64,000 bases of DNA from Lachnospiraceae bacterium UBA5899 (GTDB lineage: Bacteria; Bacillota; Clostridia; Lachnospirales; Lachnospiraceae): contig DJEL01000020.1 in the NCBI GenBank assembly GCA_002432425.1, positions 1 through 64,000 on the forward strand, written 5' to 3'. This document shows, in pieces, positions 60,996 to 64,000 of the stretch. Within the stretch, counting starts at the first letter, position 1, and every line of letters starts with the position of its first letter. Position numbers and translations under genes: made by a program. The notes under the pieces were generated by a model, which was not told where the DNA came from, did not search any database, and saw nothing but the letters and a program-made list of their open reading frames with translations.

Positions 60996-61499
60996 TTATA
61001 AATTTCCGTTCTCCGGGGAATTTAAGCTGTCATTCACGGGAGCATACGGATTTTGCGGACTATACGGGTTGTAGCCGTTCGCCCTGCGTATGTTGTCCGG
61101 TCCGTAATAGGCAGTCTTTGCGTCAAATGCCAGAATAATCCGGAATATATACGGCAAAAGCATCATGCCGATGTTAAAACCTGTCGTTTTTCCATAGGCT
61201 TCTCCGGTTTTGAACCGGATATAAAACCTGCCGAAAACATTGATGCCCGGAACAAATCCCAGCCAGAACCACAAAGAATCGCCCATGACAATCCGGCAGA
61301 GCACAAAATAGTTGTAGAACGGAATAATGGCTTTCCATCCCTCTTCGCCTGCTTTCTCAAACAACCGGTAATTCGCCACGATACTCAGGATATAAACCAC
61401 TAAATTGACAAGTGCAATGACCATATAAATGACCACCATGGCAGACATCATGGCACTATACACATCACGATAATACCCGCTGCTGTAAGCGTATCTCAT
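60996..61499 (-). CDS. DUF5684 domain-containing membrane protein
   Basis: A 167-residue protein with several hydrophobic segments and the DUF5684 pattern ANYRLFEKAGEEGWKAIIPF then YNYFVLCRIVMG and GFVPGINVFG, which resembles the small signal-peptidase-associated proteins of Gram-positives. The C-terminal tail is Asn/Pro/Tyr-rich and soluble. Unknown function. AGGAGAGGGG before the ATG. Confidence 0.82.
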   Translation of the reverse strand: MRYAYSSGYYRDVYSAMMSAMVVIYMVIALVNLVVYILSIVANYRLFEKAGEEGWKAIIPFYNYFVLCRIVMGDSLWFWLGFVPGINVFGRFYIRFKTGEAYGKTTGFNIGMMLLPYIFRIILAFDAKTAYYGPDNIRRANGYNPYSPQNPYAPVNDSLNSPENGNL

Positions 61500-61541
61500 A
61501 TATTCCCCTCTCCTTCCGCATGCTTTCGCCAGAGAATACTT

Positions 61542-62351
61542 CTACCCTCTGTTCTGCTTTTTTTCTATCCATTTACCCCGAACCAGAATAATACCGGCCG
61601 GTAGCAGAATAAAACTGATAATCTGCGAGGTCGATATGCCGAATATCTGTCCTCTGATTAAGTCGCCTCTAAAAAACTCCAGACAAAATCTGGCTATTGT
61701 ATAATAAATCAGATAAATCCCCAGTAACTGCCCGGTCTTTGTCTTCTTTTTTTTCATCAGTATAAATAAAACGGCACTTACTGTGAAGTTCATGCCCGCT
61801 TCCAGAAGCTGTACGGGAAATCTCGATACCTCACTAAGCTCCGGAATCATTTCGTTGTACGGGAACTGTACGCTGAAAGGTCCATGATATTCAATGCCGT
61901 AGCAACATCCTGCCATAAAGCATCCAATTCTGCCGAACCCATGCACAAAAGGTATCAGCGGCGCCGTAATATCCATAAACGGATATACCGGTATTTTATA
62001 CTGCCGGCAGTATACATATATGCCTGCCGCCGCGCCTAACAGACCGCCGTAAAAAACAAGGCCTCCGAAAGCATATGCCAGTGCATCTAAGGGACTCACC
62101 TTTATCAGTTGGATAAAGGACGGAAAATGCCGGATAATCTGCGGAAGCTTGCTGATAAAATACATAAGCTTGGCGCCTGCCGCAAGTCCTATTGCCGCAT
62201 AAATGGACGCATACAGCAAATCACTGTCCGGTACCCCGTATGCCGGTGCCATCCGCAAAGCAATTATAACGGCAATCACGAATGCCGCAAAAAATATCAT
62301 TCCATACGTGGGAAGGTCAAAAAGGCCAAACGCACTAATTGATGGTAACAT
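61542..62351 (-). CDS. lgt: Prolipoprotein diacylglyceryl transferase
   Basis: Membrane enzyme that transfers diacylglycerol to the cysteine of the lipobox, the first step in lipoprotein maturation; the lipoproteins of this window would be its substrates. The 269-residue protein has seven helices and the signature HGFGRIGCFMAGCCYG with the conserved arginine, plus the C-terminal ISTSQIISF. It is followed by the DUF5684 gene, 42 bases away. Confidence 0.95.
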   Translation of the reverse strand: MLPSISAFGLFDLPTYGMIFFAAFVIAVIIALRMAPAYGVPDSDLLYASIYAAIGLAAGAKLMYFISKLPQIIRHFPSFIQLIKVSPLDALAYAFGGLVFYGGLLGAAAGIYVYCRQYKIPVYPFMDITAPLIPFVHGFGRIGCFMAGCCYGIEYHGPFSVQFPYNEMIPELSEVSRFPVQLLEAGMNFTVSAVLFILMKKKKTKTGQLLGIYLIYYTIARFCLEFFRGDLIRGQIFGISTSQIISFILLPAGIILVRGKWIEKKQNRG

Positions 62352-62378
62352 AATACTGTTTTCTCCAATTTCAGATAA

Positions 62379-62415
62379 TGGCCGGGCTTTTGGGGGCTCC
62401 GGCCACTCTTTTTTT
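62379..62415 (+). terminator. Terminator-like hairpin upstream of lgt
   Basis: TGGCCGG (62379-62385) and CCGGCCA (62399-62405), then seven T on the plus strand. No plus-strand gene ends here; it may stop antisense transcription or also act on the minus strand for the zinc-ribbon gene. Confidence 0.5.
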
Positions 62416-62441
62416 CTGTCGAAAAAAATACGAACCCGAAA

Positions 62442-63122
62442 TTAATAATCCCAGTCACTGTAATCGTAGTTTTCCAGGATATTCATGATATCGCCTGCTC
62501 CTCTGGATATATCGCTGGAAGCCTTGCAGCTGCCGCCTACACAGCCATAGCAGGTATATCCTCCGGTTACACAGCCGCAGATGCTGCAGCCTGCTGCAAA
62601 TACAACACCGAATACAAGACCAATGATACCGCAGATAAGCGCTGCATTCCCCTTCTTTTCCGGGGAAGTCTTGTTGATGTTGATAGCCAGTACAACTGCC
62701 ACTACACCAAGTGCAACGGAAATGATTGCAGGAATGACACCGAACAGAATACCGCCGAGAATGCTCAGGACGATGCTGACGATACCGCATACCAGTGCAA
62801 TCGTTGTATTGGCATCGGACTGAGGTACGGGCTGGGTGTAATTCATGCCGGGCTGAGGTGCTGCCTGACCGTAATTCATATCCGGCTGGGGCGCTGCCTG
62901 TCCGTAATTTACTTCCGGCTGAGGCGCCGCCTGTCCGTAATTTACTTCCGGCTGGGGTGCCGCCTGCGTGTAAGCTGCCTCCTGCTGAGGCGTCGCCTGC
63001 GTAAAGTTTACATCTGCCTGAGGTGCTGCCGGCTGAACGGGTGCACCTGCTACCGGTGTACCGCAGTTAGGGCATACATTTGCGCCTTCAGGAACCTGAT
63101 TACCACAATTTCCACAAAACAT
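62442..63122 (-). CDS. Zinc-ribbon membrane protein with repeat linker (DUF4190-like)
   Basis: A 226-residue protein. The N-terminal zinc ribbon is C3-C6 (CGNC) and C17-C20 (CPNC). Residues 31-107 are seven copies of an 11-residue unit, typified by QAAPQPEVNYG. Then two membrane helices (about 108-147 and 160-185) resemble DUF4190. The C-terminus is cysteine-rich and acidic. Proteins of this design are common in Firmicutes; function is unknown. Confidence 0.8.
   Translation of the reverse strand: MFCGNCGNQVPEGANVCPNCGTPVAGAPVQPAAPQADVNFTQATPQQEAAYTQAAPQPEVNYGQAAPQPEVNYGQAAPQPDMNYGQAAPQPGMNYTQPVPQSDANTTIALVCGIVSIVLSILGGILFGVIPAIISVALGVVAVVLAININKTSPEKKGNAALICGIIGLVFGVVFAAGCSICGCVTGGYTCYGCVGGSCKASSDISRGAGDIMNILENYDYSDWDY
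62802..63032 (-). repeat. Seven tandem 33-base coding repeats
   Basis: The linker of the zinc-ribbon protein consists of seven 33-base units encoding 11 residues each; the central ones (QAAPQPEVNYG) are nearly identical at the DNA level. Unit number may vary between strains. Confidence 0.85.
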
Positions 63123-63203
63123 TCTCTTTTCCTCCTGCTATTTGTCCTGCCGTATACAGCAGGACAAAGTATTTATCATATAAATTTTCTATATGAACTG
63201 ATT

Positions 63204-63803
63204 TTATAAGCCGTGTACTCTGTTATAAGCCTGGCAAATCTTATTGCTGTTTTTAATTAAAATGCTCATGGCAACGAAAGGTCCGATACCGCATAACAGG
63301 GAACCAAACAGACACCACATTAAAAGTGTGGTACCGTTTTCCTGGAAGGACATGCCATATCTCGGTGCATTGGCAGCCAGTCTGTTGCCCAGCTTATACT
63401 CCCAAATCCAGGAGTAAATACCGCAGGTAATGAAGGATAACAGGATAAACGCTACCAGACCGGATGTGCTTTCTCCGTCACCGTCACAGGCAATGTTGAC
63501 ATCATGTGCTATTTTGTAAATGAAATAATAAGAATAGATACCGCAGGTAATAATGGAAAGAAGTATGTACATGGCAAGGCTTCTGTCCGCCTGCAGCTTT
63601 TCCCCGCCGTAAGGGGGTACATTTCCACTGTTGGCAAATGTGTTGTGAATGTCATTGAAGGCATTTCCCACCTGTTTCTCTGCATCGTTGAACATGTTGT
63701 TTGCCGAATTTGCAAGCTGCTTTCCCAAAGACAAATCCGTACCGCAGTTCGGACAAAATCTTGTACCGTCAGGTACCTGACCACCGCATTTTGAACAAAA
63801 CAT
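63204..63803 (-). CDS. Zinc-ribbon protein with DUF4234
   Basis: A 199-residue protein from ATG 63803 (GAGGAGG upstream). The zinc ribbon MFCSKCGGQVPDG and CPNCGTDLS is followed by a polar linker and a DUF4234 membrane region with ADRSLAMYILLSIITCGIYS and GLVAFILLSFITCGIYSWIW, each containing the conserved TCGIY. It is paralogous in design to the preceding gene 81 bases downstream. Function is unknown. Confidence 0.82.
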   Translation of the reverse strand: MFCSKCGGQVPDGTRFCPNCGTDLSLGKQLANSANNMFNDAEKQVGNAFNDIHNTFANSGNVPPYGGEKLQADRSLAMYILLSIITCGIYSYYFIYKIAHDVNIACDGDGESTSGLVAFILLSFITCGIYSWIWEYKLGNRLAANAPRYGMSFQENGTTLLMWCLFGSLLCGIGPFVAMSILIKNSNKICQAYNRVHGL

Positions 63804-64000
63804 TTTTATTTCCTCCTCAGTCAAAAAATATGCTTATTAATTTATATAATAAGCCATACCGAATATTCACCGTAACAACCGTATCGCTACCGTTAAATAT
63901 TCTGTATATATAGACAATAACAAATAATATACAAATTGTAAATATAAAAAATTTATAAACTTTCGGGTTGATACCGTTTTTGAACAGGTACAAAACCAGA
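63804..64000. other. AT-rich intergenic region at the window end
   Basis: 197 bases without a gene that I can support. It holds the leader of the DUF4234 gene; minus-strand TTGTTA and AATATT boxes near 63898-63930 could be a promoter but I am not sure. Confidence 0.4.

Noticed and set aside
62802..63032. 33-base repeats resembling a CRISPR array
   Set aside because: The repeats are contiguous without spacers and lie in frame within a protein-coding gene.

Overview
The window looks like chromosomal DNA of a spore-forming gut Clostridium relative, most likely Lachnospiraceae (inference from gene content and order). Supporting signs are short-form HisG with HisZ, the GerW, YlbJ and PdaA sporulation and germination families, DUF3793 with flavodoxin, the zinc-ribbon/DUF4234 and DUF5684 small membrane proteins, ATP-type topoisomerase pair next to rsmD-coaD, and AGGAGG ribosome sites with many TTG and GTG starts. 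From about 10 kb onward nearly every gene is on the minus strand, as expected for one replichore. I see no prophage, insertion sequence, CRISPR array or rRNA.

Layout. 1-10 kb is mixed: a truncated AraC-type regulator diverging from a GH51 arabinofuranosidase, a Xer-like recombinase overlapping a TtcA-like tRNA thiolase, an AI-2E-type transporter with DUF6440, an LprI-like lipoprotein, a FliB-family protein, decayed gene remnants, and small housekeeping genes ending with dtd and tRNA-Gly(CCC). 10-16 kb has a Nudix hydrolase, RNase G, two radical-SAM-linked proteins, a TetR regulator and a small membrane protein. 16-21 kb is the histidine operon hisZ-G-D-B-IE with a consensus promoter and a palindrome in its leader; hisA, hisF, hisH and hisC are absent, and HisIE carries an extra degenerate HisA/F-like domain. 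21-29 kb holds RecU, two pseudouridine synthases, an SDR, a HAD phosphatase, YlbJ, a cell-wall amidase, a coiled-coil protein, CoaD and RsmD. 29-39 kb has a type II topoisomerase pair and the DegV-RecG-FakA-Asp23 cluster; 39-45 kb has rpmB, a J-domain protein, GerW, DUF2953, a Nudix hydrolase, and a class B PBP overlapping an FtsW/RodA flippase-family polymerase. 45-50 kb holds peptidase U32, ZapA and RuvAB.

50-57 kb is a branched-chain amino acid block: leuCD diverging from a LysR regulator, then ilvB with one regulatory subunit, and a second regulatory subunit with ilvC under its own promoter. 57-64 kb has enolase, a flavodoxin-DUF3793 operon, a lipoprotein, PdaA, DUF5684, Lgt and two zinc-ribbon membrane proteins.

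The most interesting observations are regulatory and architectural. The same palindrome, AGTTAGC-N4-GCTAACT, lies just downstream of the -10 box of both the enolase promoter and the DUF3793-flavodoxin promoter, suggesting one repressor (an iron-responsive DtxR-type factor is my best guess) links glycolysis to flavodoxin. HisIE is fused to a TIM-barrel-like domain lacking the catalytic aspartates. I found no clearly novel defence or mobile system.
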